Positions 17,441 through 26,226 are shown, counted from the first letter of the stretch. The stretch is 59,716 nucleotides of DNA from Nonomuraea ceibae (GCF_019396325.1 NZ_JAHKRO010000056.1:1-59716); one strand, 5' to 3'. The notes: generated by a model not told the origin, from the letters alone. Translations and numbers: made by a program.

Positions 17441-18340
17441 TCAGAGCACGGCGTGACGGCGCCCGCGATGCGGCATCGCGGCGGCGACCAGGGTCAGCGT
17501 GAGGAGCACGATCCAGTGGACGGCGTCCTGGCGGGTCTGCGCGGCCAGGTTCTCGAAGAGGATCGCGAGGGCGGGCAGCAGGTAGGCGCCGGCGGCGATC
17601 GCCCACCGGTGGTCGCCCGTGAGCCGGCCCGCCCAGGCGGCCCCCGCGAGCAGGGCGGACTCCAGGGCCACCCGGGCCACGACGGGCATGGACCCGCCGC
17701 CCAGCCCGCCGCCCACGTCGAGCCAGGCGGGGTCCGCGCCCGCGAGCACCGGCGCCGCCGCCACCCAGGCCCACGACCTGGCGCGCACCGGCTCCCGCCG
17801 CAGTGCCAGGACCGCCAGCCCGGCGACCGCCACCAGGTACGAGACGGCCGGGGCGATCGGGCCGCCGGTGCCGTACAGCGCGGGGGCGTCCCAGAGCGGA
17901 TCGGCGTAGACGGGCAGGATCGTGTGGTCCAGGACCGGACGGCCGTGGGTGATGCCCCAGACCTTGACCCCGGCGGCGGCGACGAGGGGGAGCGCGAGCA
18001 GCACCCGGCCGCGCAGCACGGCCAGGAAGGCGGCGGCCGACACGGCGACCCACAGCGGGACGCGCCCCGCGTACGGGACGAGCGTCGCGAGCTGGATCAG
18101 GGTGAGCACGGTGACGCCCAGGTGCAGCCCGTCCGGCCAGGCGCGTCCCCGGGCGGCCTGCGTGAGCCGGGTGCGGGCGCCGGCGACGAGCAGGGCGACC
18201 GCCTCCCGCGCCGGGGGCAGCCGGCGGCCGGGCTCGGTGGTCTCCAGCAGCACGTCCAGCAGCTCGCCGCCGTGGTCGGACCGGTAGTTGTGCGGGTAGG
18301 CGCGCAGCAGCAGCCGGTACTGGCGTTCCAGCGTCGTCAT
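17441..18340 (-). CDS. Multi-span membrane protein paired with PadR regulator
   Basis: This 299-residue protein starts with a soluble helical segment (MTTLERQYRLLLRAYP, then HGGELLDVLLE) that resembles the cytoplasmic prefix found in front of some ABC permeases. About seven hydrophobic spans follow. No enzymatic motif is seen. It overlaps padR by 4 bases (ATGA at 18337-18340), and such PadR-membrane protein pairs are common in actinomycetes. It may be a membrane partner or sensor for the PadR regulon, but this is inference. Confidence 0.75.
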   Translation of the reverse strand: MTTLERQYRLLLRAYPHNYRSDHGGELLDVLLETTEPGRRLPPAREAVALLVAGARTRLTQAARGRAWPDGLHLGVTVLTLIQLATLVPYAGRVPLWVAVSAAAFLAVLRGRVLLALPLVAAAGVKVWGITHGRPVLDHTILPVYADPLWDAPALYGTGGPIAPAVSYLVAVAGLAVLALRREPVRARSWAWVAAAPVLAGADPAWLDVGGGLGGGSMPVVARVALESALLAGAAWAGRLTGDHRWAIAAGAYLLPALAILFENLAAQTRQDAVHWIVLLTLTLVAAAMPHRGRRHAVL

Positions 18341-18660
18341 GCCAGGGCCGTCCCGATGACGATCGAGGCCGCCTGGCGCAGGCGCAGGGCCTCGGCACGG
18401 AGCTGCGTGCCGCCTTCCTCGGTGAGCCGGAAGTAGCGGCGCCTGCGGCCGTCGACGGTCTCCTCCCGGTCCAGGACGACCAGGCCGCCGGCCGCCAGCC
18501 GGTCCAGCGCGCCGTAGAGCGTGCCCACGGGGAGCTTGACCCGGTGCTCGGAGAGCGCCAGGACCGTCTTGATGATCGCGTGCCCGTGCTTGGGGCCGTC
18601 GAGCAGCGCCGCGAGCACGAAGTACGCGGGCTCGCTGAGCCCACGTGATCCTTCAGCCAT
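18337..18660 (-). CDS. PadR-family transcriptional regulator
   Basis: This 107-residue protein is a winged helix of the PadR family: a first helix (LSEPAYFVLAALLDG), the HGHAI segment, LPVGTLYGALDRL as recognition helix, and the wing DGRRRRYFRLTEEG. PadR proteins repress their own operon and release DNA on binding a ligand. It is the first gene of the leftward six-gene unit running to 12955. A perfect inverted repeat lies 8 bases upstream of its start codon, which is the expected place for an autoregulatory operator. Confidence 0.92.
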   Translation of the reverse strand: MAEGSRGLSEPAYFVLAALLDGPKHGHAIIKTVLALSEHRVKLPVGTLYGALDRLAAGGLVVLDREETVDGRRRRYFRLTEEGGTQLRAEALRLRQAASIVIGTALA

Positions 18661-18667
18661 GACGCAG

Positions 18668-18696
18668 GACCATACTTCGGCTCGCGAAGTATGGTC
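18668..18696. promoter_or_regulatory. Probable PadR operator, perfect 12-bp inverted repeat
   Basis: GACCATACTTCG and CGAAGTATGGTC are perfect inverted arms separated by 5 bases, directly upstream of padR and within the 121-base spacer shared with the divergent stomatin-like gene. The AT-rich core ATACTTCG/CGAAGTAT resembles known PadR sites. Its position over the padR promoter region suggests autorepression. Confidence 0.8.
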
Positions 18697-18781
18697 AACC
18701 GGAATCGATCAAAACGGTCACGGAACGGCGAAACCAAATATCATCAACCGAGTCGCGCTATATCGGCTTCGGAGCGTCGCC

Positions 18782-19705
18782 ATGACCACGCAGCAGCTCA
18801 TCGTCGCCCTCGTCGTGGTCGCGGTGGTGGGCTTCGGTCTCGCCCGGACGATCCGCATCATCCCCCAGGCCACGGCCGCCGTCATCGAGCGCCTGGGCCG
18901 CTACCACCGCACGCTGACCCCGGGGCTCAACCTGGTGGTGCCGTTCATCGACCGCATCAAGGACCTGATCGACCTGCGCGAGCAGGTGGTCTCGTTCCCG
19001 CCGCAGCCGGTGATCACCTCCGACAACCTCGTCGTCTCCATCGACACCGTCATCTACTTCCAGGTCACCAACCCCAAGGCCGCCACGTACGAGATCGCCA
19101 ACTTCCTCGTGGGCGTCGAGCAGCTGACCGTCACGACCCTGCGCAACGTCGTCGGCGGGATGGACCTGGAACGCACGCTCACCTCCCGCGAGGAGATCAA
19201 CACCGAGCTGCGCGGCTCCCTCGACGAGGCCACCGGCAAGTGGGGCATCCGGGTCAACCGGGTCGAGCTCAAGGCCATCGACCCGCCCGCCTCCATCCAG
19301 GACTCGATGGAGAAGCAGATGCGGGCCGACCGGGACAAGCGCGCCGCCGTGCTCACCGCCGAAGGGCAGCGCCAGGCCGCCATCCTCGCCGCCGAGGGCG
19401 ACAAGCAGGCGGCCGTCCTGCGGGCACGCGGCGACGCCGAGGCCGCCGTGCTGCGCGCCCAGGCCGAGGCCGAGGCGGAGGCGATGCGGGCCAAGGGGCA
19501 GGCGGACGCGATCGGCATGGTGTTCAAGGCCATCCACGAGGGCAACCCGGACCAGCACCTGCTCGCCTACCAGTACCTGCAGACCCTGCCGGAGATCGCC
19601 AAGGGCGACGCGAACAAGCTGTGGATCGTCCCCTCCGAGATGGGCAAGGTGCTGGAGGGCCTGGGCGGCCTGTTCTCCCCCCGCGACCCCGACAAGCCCG
19701 CCTGA
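18782..19705 (+). CDS. SPFH/Band 7 (stomatin/QmcA-like) membrane protein
   Basis: This 307-residue protein has an N-terminal membrane anchor (residues 6-24), the SPFH domain (AVIERLGRYHRTLTPGLN onwards, with DLREQVVSFPPQPVIT), and an Ala/Glu-rich coiled coil (about 190-245, QRQAAILAAEGDKQAAVL). SPFH proteins form large oligomeric cages in membrane microdomains and are often linked to proteases or envelope integrity. No NfeD-type partner is adjacent. The ATG at 18782 is chosen as the start of the anchor; frames extending further upstream run through the PadR operator. Confidence 0.92.
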   Translation: MTTQQLIVALVVVAVVGFGLARTIRIIPQATAAVIERLGRYHRTLTPGLNLVVPFIDRIKDLIDLREQVVSFPPQPVITSDNLVVSIDTVIYFQVTNPKAATYEIANFLVGVEQLTVTTLRNVVGGMDLERTLTSREEINTELRGSLDEATGKWGIRVNRVELKAIDPPASIQDSMEKQMRADRDKRAAVLTAEGQRQAAILAAEGDKQAAVLRARGDAEAAVLRAQAEAEAEAMRAKGQADAIGMVFKAIHEGNPDQHLLAYQYLQTLPEIAKGDANKLWIVPSEMGKVLEGLGGLFSPRDPDKPA

Positions 19706-19720
19706 GCCCCACCCTGGGGC
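19706..19720 (+). terminator. Short hairpin after the stomatin-like gene
   Basis: GCCCCA and TGGGGC pair over 6 bases around a 3-base loop right after the stop codon. It is weak, and transcription may read into the downstream exporter gene. Confidence 0.35.
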
Positions 19721-19784
19721 GTTGTCCCAGGAAGGCGCCCCTCTAGGCTCTGGTGACACCAACGGCTGGGTCTGGAGGGTCAGC

Positions 19785-20540
19785 GTGACAGTGTGGGAAG
19801 TGGTCGCCGTGTGGGCGGCCGGGGTGGCGGCCGGTGCGATCAACGCGGTCGTCGGGTCCGGGTCGCTGATCACGTTCCCCACGCTGGTGGCGGTCGGGAT
19901 CGACCCGATCGTGGCGAACGTGTCCAACAACGTCGGGCTCGTCCCCGGCTCGTTCACCGGCGCCTACGGCTACCGTGCAGAGCTGCGTGGGCAGCGGGCC
20001 AGGCTGGCGCGGCTGGGCGTGGCGTCGGCCGTCGGCGCGGCGGCCGGCGGCGTGCTGCTGCTCTACCTGGACCCGGACGTGTTCAAGGTCGTCGTGCCGG
20101 TGCTCATCGGCCTGGCGTGCGTGCTGGTGGTGCTCCAGCCGAAGCTGAACGGCTGGCTGGCGGCCCGGCGCGAGCACGCGCACCCGCACGGCGGGATGGC
20201 GCTCTGGCTGGGCGTGCTGGGCGCGGGCATGTACGGCGGCTACTTCGGCGCGGCCCAGGGCGTGCTGCTGATCGGGCTGCTCGGCGCGTTCCTGGACGAG
20301 GGCCTGCAACGGGTGAACGCGGCCAAGAACGTGCTGTCGCTGATCGTGAACGGCACCGCCGCCGTCCTGTTCACGCTGATCGCCGAGGTCGACTGGTGGG
20401 CGGTGCTGGCGGTCGCGCTGGGCGCGATGCTGGGCGGCTTCCTGGGTGCCAAGGTGGGCCGCCGCATCCCGGCCCCGGTGCTGCGCGGGGTGATCGTGGT
20501 GGTGGGAGTCGTGGCGATTGTCAAACTGGTGTACGGATAA
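19785..20540 (+). CDS. TauE/SafE-family permease (sulfite/anion exporter-like)
   Basis: This 251-residue protein has about eight membrane spans. The family signature appears twice in weak form: an N-terminal GAINAVVGSGSLITFPTL and a C-terminal GMYGGYFGAAQGVLL. TauE/SafE proteins move sulfite, sulfoacetate or other small anions; the substrate here cannot be read. GGAGGG five bases upstream of the GTG at 19785 fixes the start; a second GTG lies at 19791. Confidence 0.88.
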   Translation: MTVWEVVAVWAAGVAAGAINAVVGSGSLITFPTLVAVGIDPIVANVSNNVGLVPGSFTGAYGYRAELRGQRARLARLGVASAVGAAAGGVLLLYLDPDVFKVVVPVLIGLACVLVVLQPKLNGWLAARREHAHPHGGMALWLGVLGAGMYGGYFGAAQGVLLIGLLGAFLDEGLQRVNAAKNVLSLIVNGTAAVLFTLIAEVDWWAVLAVALGAMLGGFLGAKVGRRIPAPVLRGVIVVVGVVAIVKLVYG

Positions 20541-20585
20541 ATTTCGGGCTTTGTGGGTATAAATCCGTACATGAAGGGTGATCGG

Positions 20586-20789
20586 GTGGAGATCGTCATC
20601 GACGCGGGCGGCACCCCGCGTACCTACGAGGTCGCCTCCACCCGGGCGGGCCGCCGGGTGGAGGTGGCCACGCGGCGGGGGCTCGTCGAGGTGAGCGAGG
20701 TCACCCGCAGCGGCACGGCCATCCGCACGGCGCGGTTCATGTCCAGCCGCATCCTCGCCCTGGTGGAGCACCCCGCCGACGAGCAGTAG
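20586..20789 (+). CDS. Small conserved hypothetical protein (67 aa)
   Basis: This small protein is beta-rich and basic (IDAGGTPRTYEVAST, RRVEVATRRGLVEVSEVTR), with no signal peptide. No family is recognised. AGGGTGA at 20575-20581 supports the GTG at 20586; an ATG at 20571 would add 5 residues but lacks a binding site. It follows the TauE-like gene by 45 bases and ends 2 bases before the convergent NmrA-like gene. Codon bias is normal for the region, so it is probably real. Confidence 0.6.
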   Translation: MEIVIDAGGTPRTYEVASTRAGRRVEVATRRGLVEVSEVTRSGTAIRTARFMSSRILALVEHPADEQ

Positions 20790-20791
20790 CG

Positions 20792-21610
20792 TCAGCGGAA
20801 GTCCGCCACGTGATCGGCCGCCCACTGCTCGAACGGCAGCGCCGGCCGGCCGATCAGCCGCTCCACGGTGGGCGTGACCTCCTCGGGCTCGTCCACCAGC
20901 CGCCCCCACGCCTTCAGCGCGCCGTCGACGAACGCGGCGTTGCCCCAGGCCGCCAGCAGCGCCTCGCGGGCCTCCTGCGGCTCCTGGTCCTCCCACCGCA
21001 CCTCGCGCCCGACCGCCCGCCCGATGACCGCCACCTGCTCGGCCTGCGTCAGCCTGGCCGGCCCGCTCAGCGTGTAGGCGGCCCCGTTGTGGCCGGCGGA
21101 GGTCAGCACGTGCACGGCGACCGCCGCGATGTCCTTCTCGTGGATCAGCGACCTGGACGCCTGCCCGTACGGCCAGCGCACGACGCCGGTCCTGATCTGG
21201 TCGGCCCAGCCGAGCGTGTTGGCGGCGAACCCGCCGGGCCGCAGGAACGTCCAGTTGATCCCCGAGCCCCTGATCAGCCGCTCGACGTCGGCGTGGAAGG
21301 TGGGCGTGCCGGCGGGGGCGTTCGCCGACAGGTAGACCACGCGGCGGGCGTGCGCGGCGACGAGGTCCACCACGGGCCTGGCCGCCTCGCCGGAGAAGCC
21401 GGGCCACACCAGGAACACGCTCTCCACGCCGGTGAGCGCCGGCGCCAGGGTCTCCGGGGCGGTGAGATCGCCCTTGACCGCCTCCACGCCCTCGGGTAGG
21501 TCCGCCCGGCCGGGATCACGCACGAGAGCGCGTACCCGCAGGCCCGCTCCCGCGAGTTGCGCCACCACATGTCTGCCCACGTTGCCGGTCGCACCGGTTA
21601 CCAGAATCAT
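20792..21610 (-). CDS. NmrA-like NAD(P)-binding protein
   Basis: This 272-residue atypical short-chain dehydrogenase has the N-terminal cofactor motif TGATGNVG (residues 5-12). The catalytic Tyr of classical enzymes is not evident, and the layout matches NmrA/TMR-type NAD(P)H-binding proteins (FLVWPGFSG, INWTFLRPGGFAAN). Members act as redox sensors or quinone reductases. It stands alone, convergent with the small hypothetical gene. Confidence 0.88.
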   Translation of the reverse strand: MILVTGATGNVGRHVVAQLAGAGLRVRALVRDPGRADLPEGVEAVKGDLTAPETLAPALTGVESVFLVWPGFSGEAARPVVDLVAAHARRVVYLSANAPAGTPTFHADVERLIRGSGINWTFLRPGGFAANTLGWADQIRTGVVRWPYGQASRSLIHEKDIAAVAVHVLTSAGHNGAAYTLSGPARLTQAEQVAVIGRAVGREVRWEDQEPQEAREALLAAWGNAAFVDGALKAWGRLVDEPEEVTPTVERLIGRPALPFEQWAADHVADFR

Positions 21611-21639
21611 GCGGCCGACGATAAAACCTCAAGTGGACT

Positions 21640-22551
21640 TCAGGTCAAGCTCGGCCGCACCTGCACGGTGCCGTCACGGCGTACGCGGCTGTCGAACATC
21701 GGCGCGGGCGCCGTCGCGGGCCCGTGCCGCACCGAGCCGTCGTCCAGCCGGAACGTGCTGCCGTGCCACGGGCACACCACGCACGGCTCGTCGCCGTCCA
21801 TGACGATCCTGCCCTGGTGCAGCGGCCCGGCGAGATGCGGGCACCGGTCGACCAGCACGGTGACGGCGTCGTTGCGGCGCAGCACGAACAGCTCGATGTA
21901 ACCCAGCCGCCGCGAGACGGGCCTGCCCTCCGGGAGGTCGGTCAGCAGGCACAGATCATGCCAGCCCAGCGGCACCAGGTGGGTGACCTGCGGGGCGTGG
22001 TTGGCCCCGGCGGCGAGCCGGTAGGCCAGGTGCCCGCCCAGATAGCCGCCCAGCGCCCCCATCCCGAGCCCGGCGTACGACAGCGCCCGGCCGGCCTGCT
22101 CGCGTCCGCGCATCCTGGCGAGCAGCGAGGCGGAGAACAGGCCCAGCGTGGTCACGTTCGCCAGCATGTGGATGAAGCCGACGCGCTGCTGCTCGATGTG
22201 CAGCGACGACCAGTCGGTCATGCCCGCCGCCGCCGTCGGCAGGGAGGTGGCGATCCCGGTGGCCAGCAGCAGCCGCACCGCCCGGGGATCGGCCTTCGCC
22301 GCGTCGAGCAGGGTGGCGGACATCCAGCAGCCCAGCGTGACCGTGGCCAGCGGGGGATGCACGGGTTTGCCCGTCGGCACCCCGTGCAGCAGGTCACGCA
22401 ACAGCCCCGGGCGGATGCGCGCGCGCACGGCCTTGGCCAGCCCTCTGATCGGCCTGTCCATGGACTTGGACCTCTCGAGCCGATCGGTCAGGTCGATCGG
22501 CCCCACGAAACGCCGCAACTGCCGACGTCTCGCCCGAACTGTCTCTTTCAC
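21640..22551 (-). CDS. DUF2231-type membrane protein fused to Rieske [2Fe-2S] domain
   Basis: This 303-residue protein has an N-terminal four-span membrane domain of DUF2231 type (HGVPTGKPVHPPLATVTLG, spans to about residue 185) and a C-terminal Rieske domain. Cluster ligands are visible as CPH (in VDRCPHLAG) and CPWH (in CVVCPWHGSTF). It is probably a membrane-bound electron carrier of unknown partner. The GTG at 22551 is kept because residues 20-45 (LTDRLERSKSMD...) match the usual N-terminal helix of this family. An internal ATG at 22461 is an alternative. Confidence 0.85.
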   Translation of the reverse strand: MKETVRARRRQLRRFVGPIDLTDRLERSKSMDRPIRGLAKAVRARIRPGLLRDLLHGVPTGKPVHPPLATVTLGCWMSATLLDAAKADPRAVRLLLATGIATSLPTAAAGMTDWSSLHIEQQRVGFIHMLANVTTLGLFSASLLARMRGREQAGRALSYAGLGMGALGGYLGGHLAYRLAAGANHAPQVTHLVPLGWHDLCLLTDLPEGRPVSRRLGYIELFVLRRNDAVTVLVDRCPHLAGPLHQGRIVMDGDEPCVVCPWHGSTFRLDDGSVRHGPATAPAPMFDSRVRRDGTVQVRPSLT

Positions 22552-22580
22552 GACATTCCCCTACCCCAGCCTTACCGGCA

Positions 22581-23183
22581 TCACTCGGGCAGGTGGCCCC
22601 GGGCGACGGAGAGCTCGACCAGCTCGCGGGCGTACGCGCCCAGCGTGGGCGCGCCTTCCTCGATGATCCGGACCTTCTCCAGCACCATCGCCGAGGTCAC
22701 CTTGAACAGCTGCCAGGTGCCGCCCTCGGTGTGATGGTTGGCCAGGATCGGCGCGAACCTGTCGAGCGCCTTGGCGAACCTCGCCTCGGGCGTCTCCCTG
22801 GCCTCGAACTCGTCCCACAGCTCGCGCAGCCGCGCCCCCTGGTCGCCGGGCAGCAGCGCGAAGATCCGGTCGGCGGCCTGCCGCTCGGCCTCCGCCTGCG
22901 CGGCCACCGCGACGGGGTCGTAGATGAACGTGTCACCCGCGTCGATCTCGACCAGGTCGTGCACGAGCAGCATCGCCGTCACGCGCTGCAGGTCGGTCCC
23001 GGGCGGGGCGTGCTCGCCCAGGACCATGGCTAGCGTGGCCACGTACCAGGAGTGCTCTGCGTCGTTCTCCCGCCGGGAGCCGTCCATGAGCAGGTTGCGG
23101 CGGATGATCCGCTTCAACTTGTCGATCTCGACGGCGAAGGCGATCTGTGTGTTCAGGCGGTCCTCTTCTGGTGCGATAGTCAC
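22581..23183 (-). CDS. HD-domain hydrolase, YfbR/HDDC2-like
   Basis: This 200-residue metal-dependent phosphohydrolase shows the HD motifs AEHSW, VHDLVEID and a later conserved Asp (DRFAP). Relatives hydrolyse deoxynucleoside 5'-monophosphates. AGGGTG 6 bases before the GTG at 23183 supports this start; a GTG at 23192 would add three residues. It begins about 10 bases after the molybdopterin enzyme gene ends, so the two may be co-transcribed. Confidence 0.85.
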   Translation of the reverse strand: MTIAPEEDRLNTQIAFAVEIDKLKRIIRRNLLMDGSRRENDAEHSWYVATLAMVLGEHAPPGTDLQRVTAMLLVHDLVEIDAGDTFIYDPVAVAAQAEAERQAADRIFALLPGDQGARLRELWDEFEARETPEARFAKALDRFAPILANHHTEGGTWQLFKVTSAMVLEKVRIIEEGAPTLGAYARELVELSVARGHLPE

Positions 23184-23193
23184 GCGCGACACC

Positions 23194-25383
23194 CTAATGT
23201 GCGGTGATCACCCCAGTTGGCAAAATACTTACCGGAACTCCGTTGAACACTGCGTTACCGGACAGAATATCCAGGGTGGACGCGTCGGTCAGCACGTTGG
23301 CGCTGACCCCGGCGTGCTCGGCCGCCACGCGCTGGCCGCCCGCCGTGTGCCCCCAGCCGTGCGGCAGGCTCACCACCCCCGGCATGATCGTGTCGGTCGG
23401 CTCCAGCGTCACCGTCAGCCGGCCCGTCGCCGAGCGCACCTCGGCCTCGTCGCCCAGCCCGAGCCGGGCCACGTCGGCCGGGTTGATCTGCAGCGTGCAC
23501 GTGTTGCTGCCGCCCACCAGCGGGCTCACGTTGTGCATCCAGCTGTTGTTGGAGCGCAGGTGCCGCCGCCCGATCAGCACCAGGTCGGGCGGCTCCGACT
23601 CCAGCCCGGCACGCAGCCGCTCCACGTCCCCGAGAATCTCGGGCGGGGCCAGCTCGACCAGCCCCGACGCGGTGTTGAGCACCTCGTCCAGGCGCGGCTC
23701 CAGCGGCCCGAGATCCAGCCCGTGCGGATGGTCCAGCAGCTTGCGCAGCGACAGGTCCCCCTCGCCCGACCACTCGCCGTAGGGCCCGAGCCTGAGCATG
23801 AGGTCCAGTCGCAGCTCCGCGCCCGTGTCGCCGTCCAGCGCGGCCCGCAGCTCCGCCACGTCGCGCCCCTCGACCCCGGAGCCCGGCGTGCCGACCGCCC
23901 TGGCCAGCGTCTGCCCGATCACGAACTCGTCCAGATCGCCCTCCAGCCCCGAGGCGATCATGGTCAGCCTGGCCAGGATCTCCGCCTCGGACGGCCGCCC
24001 GTCCAGCGGCAGCGCCGGCGGCGAGTAACGCGCGTAGTTGCGCACCGCGAACCCCAGCAGCGCGAAGTCGTAGTGCCCCGACTGCAGCACGCGCGGCGGC
24101 GGCAGGATGACGTGCGAGTGCCGGGTGGTCTCGTTCAGGTACGGGTCCACGCTCACCATGAAGTCGAGCCCGGCGAGCGCCTCGTCCAGCCGGGAGCCGT
24201 GCGGTGCGGACAGCACCGGGTTGCCCGCCACCGTGACCAGGAACCGGATCTGCCCCTCGCCCGGCGTCTCGATCTCGTCGGCGAGCGTGGCCACCGGCAG
24301 CTCGCCGTTCGCCTCCGGCAGCCCCCGCACCCGGCTCCGCCACCGGCCCACCGTGTACGTCCTGCGCCGGCCCGCCGAACCCGTGGCGGGCTTGGGGAAC
24401 ATCGCGCCGCCCGGCCTGTCGAGGTTGCCGGTGAGCACGTTCAGCACGTCCACCAGCCACTGTGCCAGGGTGCCGAACTCGGCCGTGCAGGTGCCGATCC
24501 TGGCGTAGACGGCCGCGGCCGGTGCCGAGGCCAGCTCCCTGGCCAGCCGTACGATCACCTCGGCCGGCACGCCGGTGCGGCGGGAGACGGCCTCGGGCGG
24601 GAAGTGCTTGACCGCGTCGCGCGCCTCGGCCAGCCCGGCGACCCGCTGCCGCACGTCCGTCAGGCCCTCGGCGAACAGCGTGTGGGCGATGCCGGCCAGC
24701 AGATACGCGTCGGAGCCCGGCCGGACGAACACGTGCTCGTCGGCCAGCGCGGCGGTCCTGGTGCGGCGCGGATCGACCACGACCAGCCGCCCGCCCCTGG
24801 CCCGCAGGGCCTTGAGCCGGCCGGGGAAGTCGGGCGCGGTGCAGAGCGAGCCGTTGGACTCCAGCGGGTTGGCGCCCAGCATGAGCAGGTAGCCGGTGCG
24901 GTCCAGGTCCGGCACCGCGACGGTCATCGGATGGCCGAACATCAGCCCGCTGGCCACGTGCTTGGGCATCTGGTCCGCGGTGCTGGCGGAGAACACGTTG
25001 CGGGTGCCCAGCGCCTTGATCAGCGGCGTGCCGTAGAGCGTCCCGGCCATCGTGTGCGCGTTCGGATTGCCCAGGTAGACGCCCGTCGCCTGGCGGCCGT
25101 GCGCCGCCACCACCCGGTCGAAACCCTGCTTCACGGCGGCGAACGCCTCGTCCCAGCCCGCCTCGCGCCACACGTCGCCCTCGCGGATCAGCGGCCTGCT
25201 CAGCCGGTCCGGGTCCTCGTCCAGCTTGCCGAGACTGGCGCCCTTGGGGCAGATGAAGCCCTTGCTGAAGGGGTCGTCGCGGTCGCCGCGCACGCTCGTG
25301 ACCCGGCCGCCGTCGTCGAGGGTGAGCGTGAGCCCGCAGACGGCTTCGCACAGCGGGCAGGTCCGGTGGACGGTCGAGGTCAT
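23194..25383 (-). CDS. Molybdopterin-dependent oxidoreductase with N-terminal [4Fe-4S] site
   Basis: This 729-residue protein belongs to the DMSO reductase/formate dehydrogenase superfamily. The N-terminal cluster motif is complete (CPLC, AVC, then Cys in FICPKG). Molybdopterin-binding segments are GANPLESNG, VVVDPRRTRTA and the C-terminal VSLPHGWGH. At the place where formate dehydrogenases and nitrate reductases carry the Cys or Sec metal ligand (after GTRNV), the sequence is STADQMPKHVASG with no Cys or Sec. The substrate is therefore unclear. The ATG at 25383 is chosen because AGGAG precedes it. No accessory subunit gene is adjacent. Confidence 0.9.
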   Translation of the reverse strand: MTSTVHRTCPLCEAVCGLTLTLDDGGRVTSVRGDRDDPFSKGFICPKGASLGKLDEDPDRLSRPLIREGDVWREAGWDEAFAAVKQGFDRVVAAHGRQATGVYLGNPNAHTMAGTLYGTPLIKALGTRNVFSASTADQMPKHVASGLMFGHPMTVAVPDLDRTGYLLMLGANPLESNGSLCTAPDFPGRLKALRARGGRLVVVDPRRTRTAALADEHVFVRPGSDAYLLAGIAHTLFAEGLTDVRQRVAGLAEARDAVKHFPPEAVSRRTGVPAEVIVRLARELASAPAAAVYARIGTCTAEFGTLAQWLVDVLNVLTGNLDRPGGAMFPKPATGSAGRRRTYTVGRWRSRVRGLPEANGELPVATLADEIETPGEGQIRFLVTVAGNPVLSAPHGSRLDEALAGLDFMVSVDPYLNETTRHSHVILPPPRVLQSGHYDFALLGFAVRNYARYSPPALPLDGRPSEAEILARLTMIASGLEGDLDEFVIGQTLARAVGTPGSGVEGRDVAELRAALDGDTGAELRLDLMLRLGPYGEWSGEGDLSLRKLLDHPHGLDLGPLEPRLDEVLNTASGLVELAPPEILGDVERLRAGLESEPPDLVLIGRRHLRSNNSWMHNVSPLVGGSNTCTLQINPADVARLGLGDEAEVRSATGRLTVTLEPTDTIMPGVVSLPHGWGHTAGGQRVAAEHAGVSANVLTDASTLDILSGNAVFNGVPVSILPTGVITAH

Positions 25384-25517
25384 CGCCACTCCTGAGTTCG
25401 TCATCTGAACTCATCTTCACCCGTACGCCCTCCGCGGGGAAGGCCCGTTCCGCATGCTCGTCCGGTGCAGAGGGCGTTGGGAAGCCCCGGAGCCCCCGCG
25501 GTCCCCGGGGCCTCGTA

Positions 25518-25552
25518 CCGGCGTCCGCCCCTTGGCCCCGGGCGGACGCCGG
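25518..25552 (-). terminator. Terminator of the 222-residue protein gene
   Basis: CCGGCGTCCGCCC and GGGCGGACGCCGG form a perfect 13-base stem with a 9-base loop, 4 bases beyond the stop of the gene at 25557 on the reverse strand. Confidence 0.8.
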
Positions 25553-25556
25553 AGTC

Positions 25557-26225
25557 TCAGCCCGGCTGCGGCAGCGCCAGCCGCCGGCTCAGATCGGGCG
25601 GCTCCTCCACCTCGCGCACGTCGCCGCGGAGGCCGGGCCGGAGCGCTTCCCACGCGCTGCGGCCGAAGAGCCGGTCGAGCCCGGGGGAGACGGCGCCCGG
25701 CAGCTCGTCCCGCCGGACGATCTCCACGATCACCAGGTTGGCCCGCTCCCGGTGCCGGTGCACAGTGACGCTCCTGGCCCAGCAGGCGGCGGCGATCTCC
25801 TCCGCGTACGCCCCGAACTCCTCGGCGCTGATGCCGGCCCTGGTCAGGATCAGCGCCTTCTCACCTGTGGTGGTCGGGGTGATCCACAGCACCAGGGGGA
25901 TCCGGCCCGCCCTGGTGTGCATGGTGGTCTCCAGGCAGGTGCGCTGCAGCCGGTGCCGGGAAACCACGCACCAGAAGTGCGCGGTCAGCCAGCTCCGGCC
26001 GGCCCTCGTGGCAGCCGGCATGGAGACGGCGCTGGTCAGCAGGATGAACGGCAGCCAGCTGCCCTCCTGCGCGGCTCCCAGCACGGTCAGCGCGAACAGC
26101 GCGAGCGCGGCGGCCAGCAGCAGCTCGCTGCGGGCGCGCCAGAGCCGCACCAGCGGCCCCGCGCCGCGCGCGGCCGGCAGGTCCTCGTTGGCCGGGAAGA
26201 TCTGGTTGCGCGGGTTCCTCGGCAT
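25557..26225 (-). CDS. Unrecognised membrane protein (222 aa)
   Basis: This protein has a soluble N-terminus (MPRNPRNQIFPANEDLPAA), two hydrophobic spans at about residues 33-75, and a cytoplasmic C-terminal domain of about 145 residues rich in Arg and Glu (HRHRERANLVIVEIVRRDE). I do not recognise a family, though small two-span proteins of this kind accompany FtsK/Tra genes in actinomycete integrative elements. No such gene is nearby. It begins one base after the stop of the 71-residue gene, forming a two-gene unit closed by a strong hairpin. Confidence 0.6.
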   Translation of the reverse strand: MPRNPRNQIFPANEDLPAARGAGPLVRLWRARSELLLAAALALFALTVLGAAQEGSWLPFILLTSAVSMPAATRAGRSWLTAHFWCVVSRHRLQRTCLETTMHTRAGRIPLVLWITPTTTGEKALILTRAGISAEEFGAYAEEIAAACWARSVTVHRHRERANLVIVEIVRRDELPGAVSPGLDRLFGRSAWEALRPGLRGDVREVEEPPDLSRRLALPQPG

Positions 26226-26226
26226 G

